Origin: Brevipalpus yothersi
Taxonomy: Eukaryota; Arthropoda; Arachnida; Trombidiformes; Tenuipalpidae
Length of the DNA stretch: 64,000 bases
Assembly: GCA_003956705.1 (NCBI GenBank)
Contig: QZCP01000029.1
Coordinates: 34,525 to 98,524 of the forward strand
Direction: 5' to 3'
The notes under the pieces are model-generated. The model did not search any database and had not been told where the DNA came from. It saw only the letters and a list, made by a program, of their open reading frames with translations. Position numbers and translations under genes: made by a program. This document shows, one piece after another, positions 23,601 to 32,862 of the stretch (position 1 is its first letter; each line of letters opens with the position of its first letter).

Positions 23601-24465
23601 ACCAAAAGGTGGATCACTTGACTTTCAAACACAAATCAAATAAATTGACAGTTGTATAATATACACATTTAGATTTACAAACTTATCACTCTCGGTTGCC
23701 AAGCTGTTTTTAATCTGTTTTCCCTGATCCAGATGCATTGAAAGCAATCACCATAGCATCTCTATCATCTCTTCACCTGAATCCAGGTAAACTGAATATG
23801 CAACTACTCATTGAAGAGTGTGATTTCCCCAAGTTGTGTTCTCAGAATTTTCTCTATCTCTTGAATTTGCAGTCTATGGTAAGTTCCAGAACGAAAAGTG
23901 TGCCAGATCACACCACCGAGGATAATATCATCAAGAAATGTGTCCTCCAGTCATAGATCAAACAAATTTCTAGCCATGGAGCTCATTTCTATTAAATGCC
24001 TTCTCATTCAAAATAGACACAGTGTATGAATAATAAGTAATGGGCAGGATATATGGAAGAAAAATCGTCTTTTTGACCGAAAAAAAGATAAACTTAAGCT
24101 GAAGATGGACTTCACACTGTGAAGAAGCCTTCTACAGTTCCTTGTTGCGAAGAGTTTACTGAAAAATGGTTCCATGAAAATCTAGCTGATGAAAATTATC
24201 TTCTTCGTGGAAATGATTAACTAATGAGTGAGCTTGTTTTCGTGCTCCAAAAGTAGATTTGGTGCTCGAGCAGTTGATAGTGTCGAATTTTCTTGAGACA
24301 TTTTTATGGGAGGTGCTAGGGGGTAAAATTGATCAGAACATCAGCTTAATGAGTGAGTGTACATGCTCATCACAGGATAGTTTATATGCTTATTAAGGTG
24401 CTCAGAAATGAACCCAAAAGCGAACAGATTCTCCTCACAAGTGAATTTTTTCTTGATTCTCGATG
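20650..24465. repeat. Segmental duplication block, copy A
   Basis: About 3.8 kb matching 40260-44285 (copy B) along nearly its whole length, both within genes and between them. Shared landmarks include GAGCCACTCAATGTTATGTC at the left edge, CACTACACTGTACTCAATATC near 21250/40860, the fucosyltransferase gene, and TCGTGCTCCAAAAGTAGATT near 24240/44070. A third, partial copy of the left 400 bases is at 31060-31465. The stretch 20940-21460 may hold a further diverged X remnant (CLLEW, MLFVENEKS), but the match is weak. The rest of the spacer up to 22273 shows no gene. Confidence 0.88.
22274..23452 (-). CDS. Alpha-1,3-fucosyltransferase-like protein A (GT10), two exons
   Basis: Golgi type II membrane glycosyltransferase that transfers fucose from GDP-fucose to N-acetylglucosamine on glycans. 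Exon 1 is 23452-22875 and exon 2 is 22802-22274. The 72-base intron (22803-22874, GTTAGT...TTTTCAG) contains an in-frame TAA, so splicing is required; the product is 368 residues. GT10 features seen: TLEAPHFIY, YLPYG, the VDVYGGCG block, and the donor-binding core YKFYLAFENS...DYFTEKLVYA...PIVMG...FPPNSVINVFDYPSP. A short hydrophobic segment near residues 9-24 (SYFLTFIVYLMIFQ) could serve as the anchor. Compared with copy B, the 5' end carries a deletion that removes the cytoplasmic tail frame and part of the transmembrane region. It is therefore intact but N-terminally altered, and its membrane insertion is doubtful. Confidence 0.8.
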
Positions 24466-24539
24466 TGCCTATGAATGATCATGAGCTTAAACAAACGAAT
24501 ATTGTTTCAATCTCATCGTTAGAAGCAAATTGCGCCCTG
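23453..24539. other. Right part of duplicated block A, no gene
   Basis: Parallel to 43320-44285 in copy B. Short open frames on the plus strand differ between the two copies and show no protein-level conservation, so this is treated as non-coding. Confidence 0.55.
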
Positions 24540-25199
24540 GCAATGATTTGTGGCAGAAGTTGAACAAATATTTCCCCACTGATTGCTCATGAAAATTGTC
24601 AGGGAACTTCATATTATGTAAATAGGATGAGGAATGATGTTACTCAGAAAAATTGTACTTCAACCGGACCTCGCCAGGGTTAACAGACACTGAGCAGGAA
24701 CTGATGAGAAAGACCGTTTTTATATCTCTTCTCTTCGATTATTTGAGAACTTTCAACGATCCAAAAAATGCTCATCTTTCAGATGCTGTTCAACGTTATT
24801 CCGATAACTTTTATTTTTTATTCACTAGAAACAACCAATCAACCCACTATCGAGGGGATAACGTAATGGAATGTGCATCGCTCCTCTCATTATTTGAGGA
24901 CAATATGAGGGCAGCTTCCGAGAACTGCTAGCATGTTATCTACTTCCTACTGGCTGACTAGCTTAGGTTATTTGAATCAATCATTGGATGCAAGAAAGAG
25001 TTATCTAAAAAATTTGGAAAGAGTTGCTGTAAACCAGCGATTGTTAGAAAGAAGATTATTTTATACCAATAAAAATGTGGGACTAGATCAGCTCAGTGGA
25101 CTTTTTCAAGAAGGGAATGATCATTCTTTCCCTAATACAATAACTCTAGCGCGTTCGATTGCCTTAGGGACAAGCTCGCTGAAATTGCGGGAAAGGTAG
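24540..25199 (+). pseudogene. Best-preserved copy of family X, unrecognised gene
   Basis: Two overlapping frames, 24653-24931 and 24933-25199, are separated by a single shift at TGCTAGCATG. Together they read about 180 codons: LMRKTVFISLLFDYLRTF, DPKNAHLSDAVQRYSDNF, RGDNVMECASLLSLFEDN, then SLGYLNQSLDARKSYLKNLE and LERRLFYTNKNVGLDQL. Upstream (24555-24650) remnants such as LNKYFP match other X copies. The sequence is helix-rich in character and has no signal peptide or motif I can name. Partial copies lie downstream of D1, D3, D4, D5 (two), D7 and opposite D10, so X was a neighbour of the ancestral DNA2-like gene. Whether this copy is functional is unclear; a splice instead of a frameshift cannot be excluded. 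Confidence 0.5.
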
Positions 25200-25380
25200 C
25201 TCCAACAAAAGGTATCTGTTTGAGGCGGGTGAAGACAGCTCAAAATATCAGTCTTTCAGTGTCATCTTTTTTGCAACTGAATATGTTGCCATAGTTTAAG
25301 GCTAGTTTCAAGGAAATTCATAATGAACACCTTGATTGGTAATTGATAGTGTCTGGTTCGTGTAGGGCCTTTACTTTCTA

Positions 25381-25383
<3 letters not shown>

Positions 25384-25412
<29 letters not shown>

Positions 25413-25495
25413 NNNNNNNNNNNNNNNNNNNNNNNNNNNNNNNNNNNNNNNNNNNNNNNNNNNNNNNNNNNNNNNNNNNNNNNNNNNNNNNNNNN

Positions 25496-25577
<82 letters not shown>
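25384..25577. repeat. CT dinucleotide microsatellite with assembly gap
   Basis: (CT)n on both sides of 83 N at 25413-25495. The gap length is unlikely to be a measured value. Frames reading through it are artefacts. Confidence 0.97.
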
Positions 25578-25581
<4 letters not shown>

Positions 25582-26199
25582 GCGAAGAACAGGTACAAAG
25601 TATCTAGCAATAAATCTAGTGGAAGAGCTCTCGAGATAGAAAGTTGTATTTCTTCAGTTAATGAAAGAAATCATGTTGCACTTTGTTCATTCTATTCTAT
25701 GAAAATTAGTCCTCAATATTAAAGCAAGAACAACACTCAATTCCGAATGACCATTTCAAATGGCATAGACTGTTTTCCAAATAAGAGGTCAACATGGCTC
25801 TCAAGATACTTGATGAACAAACATAAATCTGTTCTACAACTTTTTATAATACTGAGGTGATCAGGAGAAGTTGGATTGCTACAAAAGTGCAAAATCTTGC
25901 TCATTCCTGTCTCCAATTTTACTAATTTGGGCCAAAATTGTTGATTCTCTTGAGTTGTGAGTTTTTATCCCCCTCCAATAGTTAAAGTTCATGAAAGGAT
26001 GCAATCATGCACATCCTCATTTGAAATGAGTGAAAAATAGAAAGAGAGGTTGATTCAAAATACCCGACATCTATCTCTGAATCTGCTTTCATCTTGCTTT
26101 TTTGATATTATAGCAAGCTAATTCCATACAAATTGTTTCCCGAAAAGAAAAAGCTGTGGCATATTTAGCCACAAAAAAGTAACTATTGCCATTGGGATC
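25578..26199. other. Spacer with duplicated block
   Basis: Includes the module block also found near 16380 and 36740 (TTTTTATAATACTGAGGTGATCA and following). No gene is visible. Confidence 0.5.
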
Positions 26200-26721
26200 G
26201 TCAATTTTGGCTCAATGATTCTGTTTGAAGCTGCTGACTCACATCCTTAACCACCGATGGGAAGAAAAGTTGGAGGATATATTCGATTGGCTCCATTAAG
26301 CACTTTCTCACGGCAATTCACAGAGATCCAGTGAGATACTGCTAATCAAGATTCTGAGTCTGAGTATTACATAAGAAGTTTGAGTCAGAGAAGAAAACGG
26401 GGGAGGGAAAGAGGAGCTCAGACACTCCCAATACATAATAATGTAATCAGTTGGAAACAATGTTTATTAGTTTAGACTTATGATTGATCATTGGCATTTA
26501 CTTTATATGTGTATACTTCACTTTATTTATATATCTTTTAGTAATCAATTACTTATTATTACATTCATAGTACATCCCAGGAGCAAAGCTGAAAAAAGTC
26601 TCTCCAATCTTCTATCAAGTTTTCGCTCTTATAATCGATTCTGTTGTTTTCTGATTATTCTACATGTTTAGGTTTTCCGTTTTTCCAAGTGTGTGCTGTC
26701 AAACTCATATGCTCTTCACAA
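26200..26721 (+). repeat. Duplicated 5' flank of D4
   Basis: Gene-proximal half of the DNA2-like flank, more diverged than those of D1, D3 and D5 and closest to the D8 flank (49986-50259); both share ATGTAATCAGTTG and CAATGTTTAT. The TATA-like box is changed to TATTAG near 26464. Confidence 0.7.
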
Positions 26722-29031
26722 ATGGAAAATCCAGATGTCTTCAATAGATTTGAAGTTCTAGCTGTGAGAAGATTTCAAACGCCTTCCATTAGGAAGCTGA
26801 TGATAGAAATGAAGCATTCATCATCGAATGAAATCTTTGGATGCCATCTTTTTGGTTCATGGTATTCCAGCAAGGTGTTTAGAGGTGATATCATAAATGT
26901 TAAAAGTGACGATTTTGATGGCCAAATCTTCTACATCGATGATGCTCATGGTTTAGTAATCATCAATCCAGACATTCTGATACCTGTGTCATCGGTCTCG
27001 AAATCGAGAGAATGTATGCGCCGAGAATGGTTAGGAAGATTATTTGATGGAAGACCTCAGAAGAGCGATGTTCATAGTACCATGGGACTCGTAGTACGAG
27101 ATATCTTCCAGACCGCATTTGGAGTGCGTGCATCAACCCTCACCCAGCTCAGAGAGATCAGAGAACAATGTCTTGAGAAAGAAGATATCGCTTCACTAAT
27201 TTCAATCAATGGTTTGAATAGAGAGATGCTGATCAAAGAAGTAGATCAATACCTGAAAAGCATTTCGATCTGGATGGAAAAGTATGTGCTACAAAGTGGA
27301 CAATTGGATGATGGAACCTTGATTCAAGTTGATGGAGTGGAGGATATAGAGGAAAGTGTCTGGTGCCCATCGCTAGGTCTTGCTGGCAAAGTGAACATGA
27401 GTTGTGAAGTGAAGATCCATCATGGAACACTTCACAGAAAATTGGTGCCCATCACGTTGAAGACTAGTAAATGGTCTGGTAAATTTCGTTTTGAAAATGA
27501 AGCTCGCTCCAAGTTATATTCTATGATGATAAATGAACGAAACTCTATTGATTGTGATGAAGGGCTTCTTCTATCCTTGAAAAACGCTCATGGTGAACCC
27601 GAACCTGTGTTGGATCTGGTCAAAGTTGATCATGATACGCAAAGAGATCTGTTACAGAGACGCAATAGTCTTGCTCATTACTTATCTCCTAAAAACGAGA
27701 GTTTCTCTGGACCAAATTTTCGTCGACTTTCTTATGAAGATTCATATTGTAAGAGATGTCCCCAATTGTTCAATTGTTCTCTCATGGCTCAATCATTTGA
27801 ACAAGATAAAATTCGAGAATCAAGTAGACGGGAGTTAATTGACCAAACTCTATCAAGCTTGGGACCTGAAGGTATTAAATTCTTCACTAAATGGATGCGT
27901 TTGATAAAGGATACAGTGAAAACGAACAATTTCCCTTTCTGGTGTGAACACTCATCTCTAAGAGAAGAAAAAAATTTGGGTATTGGTAATCTAGTCATTG
28001 ATGTTCTTCAAATATCTGAAAGGAAAATCATCCTGAAAAAAGCTTGTGGCCCTGAGAAAAAGTTCAGCAATCAACAAGGATTACTCAATAAACGTGTTGC
28101 TCTCAGTGAAGATGAGCCTTGTTTCAATATGCAGGCAAAATTACCGTTATTTCTCGGTTATGTAACTGAAGTGAGAGAAAACACAATTGAAGTTGTTGTT
28201 GGCGAGAATGTCAAAAACCCTGCGAAAAGCATCAAGTATCGATTGGATGTTGTAAATTTTAAAGATCTTCCTTCCCATTATAATTATCATCTAAGTGAGT
28301 TGATGTCCAAGACTTGTAGCCAAGACCTTAGACATCTTGATGATGGTATGATGGACCTCTCTGTGAATAATATTGGACACCGATCGAGCATGGAAAGGTG
28401 CAATATTGACGAAAATAGAGAGTCTGAACTCTGTTTTGCTGAAAGTTCACTGGACAATATGAACACTTATCGACTGGCTGATGGAATATCCGACAAAACC
28501 ATCGATAACATTGGACAATTTATTTCGAAAACCGAGAAGTTCATCTTGGTAGTCAGTCATGAGCCATCCACCTTGAATAGGGTTATATCCACCCTCAGGA
28601 AGTATAGGATTGATTTCGTCTGTTTTGGCATCCAATTGAATTGTGATCTAAGTGTCGGAGGTAATACTATTGAGGAGAAGATCGGAAAGGAAAAAGAAAT
28701 AAACCAAACAGTGAAGGTGAAGAGCATCTATCGAAAGATGAGGGTTGCAGTGACAACATGCTCCGCTATATCAGATTATCCTCGCTTGTTGGCGAAGAAT
28801 TTCGATTTGTCCATCATATTGGAGGCCAACAAGATTCCTCTACCTCATATTTTGAGTCCTCTGTTCATGTCAGATCGTTTCATTTTGATCGATGATGAAA
28901 GCCATAAGCCATCGGATGCACCAGCAGTCGAGAATGTTCTTCTTGAAAAGTTGTTCATATTATTGTGGATGAAAAGTGGAAAGAATCTTGAAAGTCAATC
29001 CTCGTCATCGTCATTGGACAAAACAATTTGA
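26722..29031 (+). CDS. D4: DNA2-like protein with dead nuclease and helicase sites
   Basis: Open frame of 769 residues from MENPDVFNRFEV, the same start context as D1, D3 and D5. Fe-S cysteines are intact (ECMRREWL; CKRCPQLFNC). Catalytic His is Arg (VVRDIFQ), Asp is Asn (GKVNMS), Glu is Thr (ITLKTSK), while the Lys is kept. Walker A is replaced by DGISDKTI, motif II reads LEANK and motif III DDESH. It ends ESQSSSSSLDKTI, just after motif III, as D1 and D3 do. The frame is open 78 bases further upstream, again with a VCAVKL...SSQ segment similar to D1, D3 and D5. Intact over 2.3 kb although non-catalytic, which suggests either recent origin or selection for another role. Confidence 0.85.
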   Translation: MENPDVFNRFEVLAVRRFQTPSIRKLMIEMKHSSSNEIFGCHLFGSWYSSKVFRGDIINVKSDDFDGQIFYIDDAHGLVIINPDILIPVSSVSKSRECMRREWLGRLFDGRPQKSDVHSTMGLVVRDIFQTAFGVRASTLTQLREIREQCLEKEDIASLISINGLNREMLIKEVDQYLKSISIWMEKYVLQSGQLDDGTLIQVDGVEDIEESVWCPSLGLAGKVNMSCEVKIHHGTLHRKLVPITLKTSKWSGKFRFENEARSKLYSMMINERNSIDCDEGLLLSLKNAHGEPEPVLDLVKVDHDTQRDLLQRRNSLAHYLSPKNESFSGPNFRRLSYEDSYCKRCPQLFNCSLMAQSFEQDKIRESSRRELIDQTLSSLGPEGIKFFTKWMRLIKDTVKTNNFPFWCEHSSLREEKNLGIGNLVIDVLQISERKIILKKACGPEKKFSNQQGLLNKRVALSEDEPCFNMQAKLPLFLGYVTEVRENTIEVVVGENVKNPAKSIKYRLDVVNFKDLPSHYNYHLSELMSKTCSQDLRHLDDGMMDLSVNNIGHRSSMERCNIDENRESELCFAESSLDNMNTYRLADGISDKTIDNIGQFISKTEKFILVVSHEPSTLNRVISTLRKYRIDFVCFGIQLNCDLSVGGNTIEEKIGKEKEINQTVKVKSIYRKMRVAVTTCSAISDYPRLLAKNFDLSIILEANKIPLPHILSPLFMSDRFILIDDESHKPSDAPAVENVLLEKLFILLWMKSGKNLESQSSSSSLDKTI

Positions 29032-29284
29032 ACCATTCTGTTATCTTTGTATTCGAATGGAGGAGAACCAAATTATTTTAATTAACCTCCCTTAAATGTG
29101 CGTTTGCTCCCGTGATTCCACGCTTCTTTTTCTTAACTTTCTCGTCAACACAGCATGATTCAGAAAATGTTCGAGAAATGTCTGGGTTTGATTGAAATCT
29201 TGAAATTATCATTATATCAGCTGTCTCTTTTTTATTTGATTCAATCTCGAAAAAATTCAATTAAATTCACTAAATTGTTTTTGG

Positions 29285-29880
29285 CCTTAATACTACTTTC
29301 TTGGCCCTATGGATGGTCATTTGATCAGTAGAATTGTATTTTAGCAAACTTCAAGTCATTTCACACATTGATGAAGAAAAGAAGAAGCTCTCACCATTCT
29401 TTAACGAGGTTTTTCATTATTTGTAACTAAATTTGGACACTTATATCCCAATGGATTGCCTGTTGGGGGGTTTGAGAACTACATACACAACAGGGTGACA
29501 CATAATGTTGTTGGTCAGAGAAAATGATACCCAAATGTAAACTTCTCTGAGATTCAAAAATACAAAACATGAACGGAGGAGGAACACTGTCTTTCGATCT
29601 ATTCTACTCAATTACTCTAGAACTTTCAATATTCCAAAAAATGTTCCACTTTTCAATGCTGTTTGATGTAACTCTAACTTATTGATTTGATCCCTTTTCC
29701 TCCTGTTTCCTAGAAACAATGAAGAGGGTACACCATCGAAATGATAGCGACAGGATGTGTGATCTGTTTCTCTCATGTGTTGCCTGCGTTATGAGTACAT
29801 TTTACGGGAGCTGGTAGCAGGTTATGGGCGCGTTCTTATTGTTAACTAGCTAGTTTGCGTTATTCCATTTCATGGAAAAT
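29285..29880 (+). pseudogene. Family X remnant downstream of D4
   Basis: Same block as after D3 and D5, beginning CTTGGCCCTATGGATGGTC. Conceptual pieces such as KLSPFFNEVFH and NTVFRSILLNYSRTFNIPKN match the other X copies, but stops and shifts are frequent. Confidence 0.5.
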
Positions 29881-29893
29881 ATTTATAATGAAT

Positions 29894-30190
29894 ACTAGCA
29901 AGGAAAGCCCATTATGAAATGGGCCCGTTAGAGTGAATCGAAATGTGGATAGGCTAACAGAATGATGATTCCTCTCTCACTCTCTACTTCCGATAATGAC
30001 AATAATTTCAAATGTGCTGGCATCTCTTCCCCGTGTCACCAGTTCTCTTTCTCTTTCTCTTTCTCTTTCTCTTTCTCTTTCTTTTTCTCTTTCTCTTTCT
30101 CTTTCTCTTTCTCTTTCTCTTTCTCTTTCTCTTTCTCTTTCTCTTATATCCTTTTTTGATGATCTTACCGTGACCCACCGAAGTTTACGA
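29894..30190 (-). mobile_element. Helitron-like 3' end (minus strand) with internal microsatellite
   Basis: On the minus strand a hairpin GCCCATTTCATAATGGGC (29907-29924) is followed eight bases later by CTAGT, the layout of a Helitron 3' end. The adjoining 150 bases resemble the second copy at 49690-49985, including a GCCAGC segment and a purine/pyrimidine repeat. The 5' end is not clear, so the right limit is a guess. Confidence 0.5.
30044..30145. repeat. TTTCTC microsatellite
   Basis: About 100 bases of TTTCTC units. Open frames across it on the plus strand are artefacts. Confidence 0.95.
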
Positions 30191-30944
30191 CGGCTTGCAC
30201 TTTGGGCATGTAAGTAATTAGCTACTATGCAATTGCGTATTGCCGTTTAGGTAGAATTTTTCTTGAACAGAAACTTTTACCTGCGATCAACCTCCTCATT
30301 AAGTTCTGAAGAGAAAAATCGATTCCTCAGCCATCGCTTACTGCAGAGGGATTTGAGGGCTAATCTATTCATTTTTCCGTAAACTGCAGTTTTTTCGTTT
30401 CCCCTGTGCACAAGATTTGAGAAGACACAAGTCAAAATTTTCCAGCTGCTTGAACATAATATGAAAGGCTGAACAGACAAAAAATAATTGATCTTTGATC
30501 CTTCCACAAAAATATTTTCATTTGAAAGTGAAGCTATTCAAGAGTTCAAGTGGACGTTCACAAGAATTGTTTATCATCTGTGCTGTTGCTTGATGATTAG
30601 AATTCTCAGAATCGATTTTATCATAAAGAGTTAATCTACGAATATGATGTCACATATCACAGGCTCATGGTAAGATGAGCCTGTACTCACCTGTACTTGG
30701 ATTCATTCATCTTATTTGAAGATTTCTCTTGTGATTGCTGGGAATGTTATTTAAAAATTGTTTGTAAATCATGAGTTATGATTCCATCCAAGCTCTTTCT
30801 CCTGTGAGCCTCTGATTTGTTAGATTCATATTCATCCATTGCTAAAGTGTATTTGAAAGTTTTTGTGTCGATAAGATTTAAGTTTCATAACCGTTAAATT
30901 GGAAAGTTTTCATCGTTCATTCATGACTATTTCAGATCATCAGA
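30190..30944 (+). repeat. D6-type 5' flank, second copy
   Basis: Matches 37080-37830 upstream of D6 closely: CTTGCACTTTGGGCATGTAA at the start, CGATCAACCTCCTCATTAA, TTCAAGAGTTCAAGTGGACG, and GAGTTATGATTCCATCCAAG near 30773. It ends where the gene should begin. Confidence 0.85.
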
Positions 30945-31059
30945 GAGCTAAGGGTCAAGCTCAATCAGCTGTTAAATCTGACAATTCAAAGAATAGCGTC
31001 TCTGACAAAAGTTTATCTGAAATATTAGTGGGGAGAAATGAAAATCCTCCAGAAAACTG
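30945..31059 (+). pseudogene. Deleted D6-type DNA2-like gene, only the 3' end left
   Basis: The last 35 or so codons of a D6-like gene. The conceptual product GQAQSAVKSDNSKNSVSDKS...NPPEN with stop codon matches D6 residues ending GQVQSAVKSDNSKDGVSGKS...NPPES. It directly follows the D6-type 5' flank, so about 2.3 kb of coding sequence has been removed by one internal deletion. Confidence 0.85.
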
Positions 31060-31465
31060 ATTCTTACTGATAGAACGAGGACAAACATTTTTTTGATTAT
31101 TCTACTTGAATGAAGAAGAAGTTCAATTACCTCCAATCGATAGAACTGATTTTTGCCTTCAAACCACTCAATGTTATGTCTTGACGCTTTCTCAAAAACA
31201 TAGTAAAATTACTTTGAACAAAATATGTCTACAGTGTATAAAGTGGATTAAAATCTTGAAACTGTGATCCTTTTGGACAATCGTTCACAGATATCAATCC
31301 ATCTTTCTATTAATGAACGGCTCACGATGGGAAGCTCTATTTGACATCTTCACCATACCTGGATCTCATATGAGGGGAGACAAAGTTTTGGATTTGAGTC
31401 AATAACACCTCACCGAAAGCATGATGGAATCACTCTCTCAGGGAATTTACGCATTATTCCCGAGC
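31060..31465. repeat. Partial copy of the spacer that follows D6
   Basis: Matches 40240-40640 and 20650-21010 (GATCGATAGAACTGATTTTT..., CTTGAAACTGTGATCCTTTT). It ends at 31465, where the D5 5' flank starts; this is a junction between two duplicated modules. Confidence 0.8.
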
Positions 31466-31469
31466 CCAT

Positions 31470-32862
31470 TGTCTGAAGTGTCTTAGTCACCCTCCATCAA
31501 CTCTTTTGCTTTTTTCTATTAAGAATTTTGATCGACGTTTATTTGGCCCAATTATCAATGTGTCTCACACTGTCTTGGTTGGAGATAATTGAAGCTCTGA
31601 GCCAGCTTCTCTGATGAGTAAGTACTATCTTCATGTTAGATGAATCTTTTGATTCATGTTGTGAGTCAGCCACTTGAAACAGAGTTGATAAACAAATGCT
31701 GATGGTTTGAAAGTCAGTATTGAATTTTCTCACGCTCAGCTCTTAATACTCAAGAATTTTTGTGGCTTAAAGATAGATATACAAATTTGCTGGAGTCAAT
31801 ATACAATGCAAATTAAGCAGTAGATGAAGATACATTTGAATTTTGCTCGTCTCCTCTGTAGCCTATGCATAATATGCAGCATCAAGGTTCGCTGGGGTCA
31901 AAATTTCTGCCATCTCTCGATTCAAAAGGCTGAGCCTAGATAGAGTACATCTAATGTTCAGGAATATAATCTCTGGACATGATTGACCACAAACTTGTTT
32001 CACCATTTCAGAGACAAAATATCACCTTTCACCAAGAATTTTCAGTAGGCCAAATTATATCCAGATCCCTTTCATCCACACAAAATACGCGGTTATCTTC
32101 TGTGATAGGAGTTATCATTTATAGTTATTAGAGTTAATAAATCATGGTCAAGACAGCAGACCTTCAGGAGAATTCAAACTCAAGTCAGAATTTTATCAAT
32201 TTCAATAATAGCTCGTAAGATTCAGGAGCTTAAAGGCATGCTTACTTTCTGTTTTCTTGAGTAGAAGACTTCATGGTGATGGAGAATAGAAAACAGAAAA
32301 ATTAAATATTGTCATTGGAATTTTTAATCTTTGCCAAGATAATTTCGCTTTGGATGACTGACTCACACCTGTATTGGAAAAATTCATCATAAATGAAGAT
32401 AGGGTTCTTCGATTAGAAAAGTTGGCTGATATATTTAATTTGCTCCATCCAGCACTTTCTCAGGTTAAGACAGAGAATTTATCAAGATAAGATAATGTTC
32501 ATCAAGATTCTGAGTCTGGCATTCGAGAAAGAGTGTGAGTTAGAGAATAAAAAGTGAGAGGAAGAGAAGCTAAAACACTTCAGGTAATGAGTCAAAAACA
32601 GTGTTTATAAGTCTCGATTGATGATCAAACATGAGCATTTCTTCTCTGTGTTCTTGGTCTCAGTCTTAATTGATTACTTGTTTCTCCACAATAAAATTGG
32701 AAAAATTTTATTTGTTAATTGTTAATTGTTAATTGCTCTAATCTCATATTGTTCTCATTTTTCACTTGATTCGGTGTTTTCTCATTCAATTATCTGTAAA
32801 AGTCTAAGTTTCAACAGTAGTTTTCCAAGGTGTGTGCGATCGAACTTGAAGACTCATCACAA
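31470..32862 (+). repeat. Duplicated 5' flank of D5
   Basis: Copy of the D1/D3 flank, longer because of an extra 400 or so bases around 31760-32230 that I cannot match elsewhere. The TATA-like box TATAAG is at 32606-32611, 257 bases before the D5 ATG. Confidence 0.75.

Noticed and set aside
23468..23956. Short plus-strand frames next to fucosyltransferase A
   Set aside because: Partly antisense to the old 5' end of the fucosyltransferase gene and not conserved in copy B.
25343..25639. Frames on both strands through the CT repeat and N gap
   Set aside because: Repeat and unknown bases only; no real protein.
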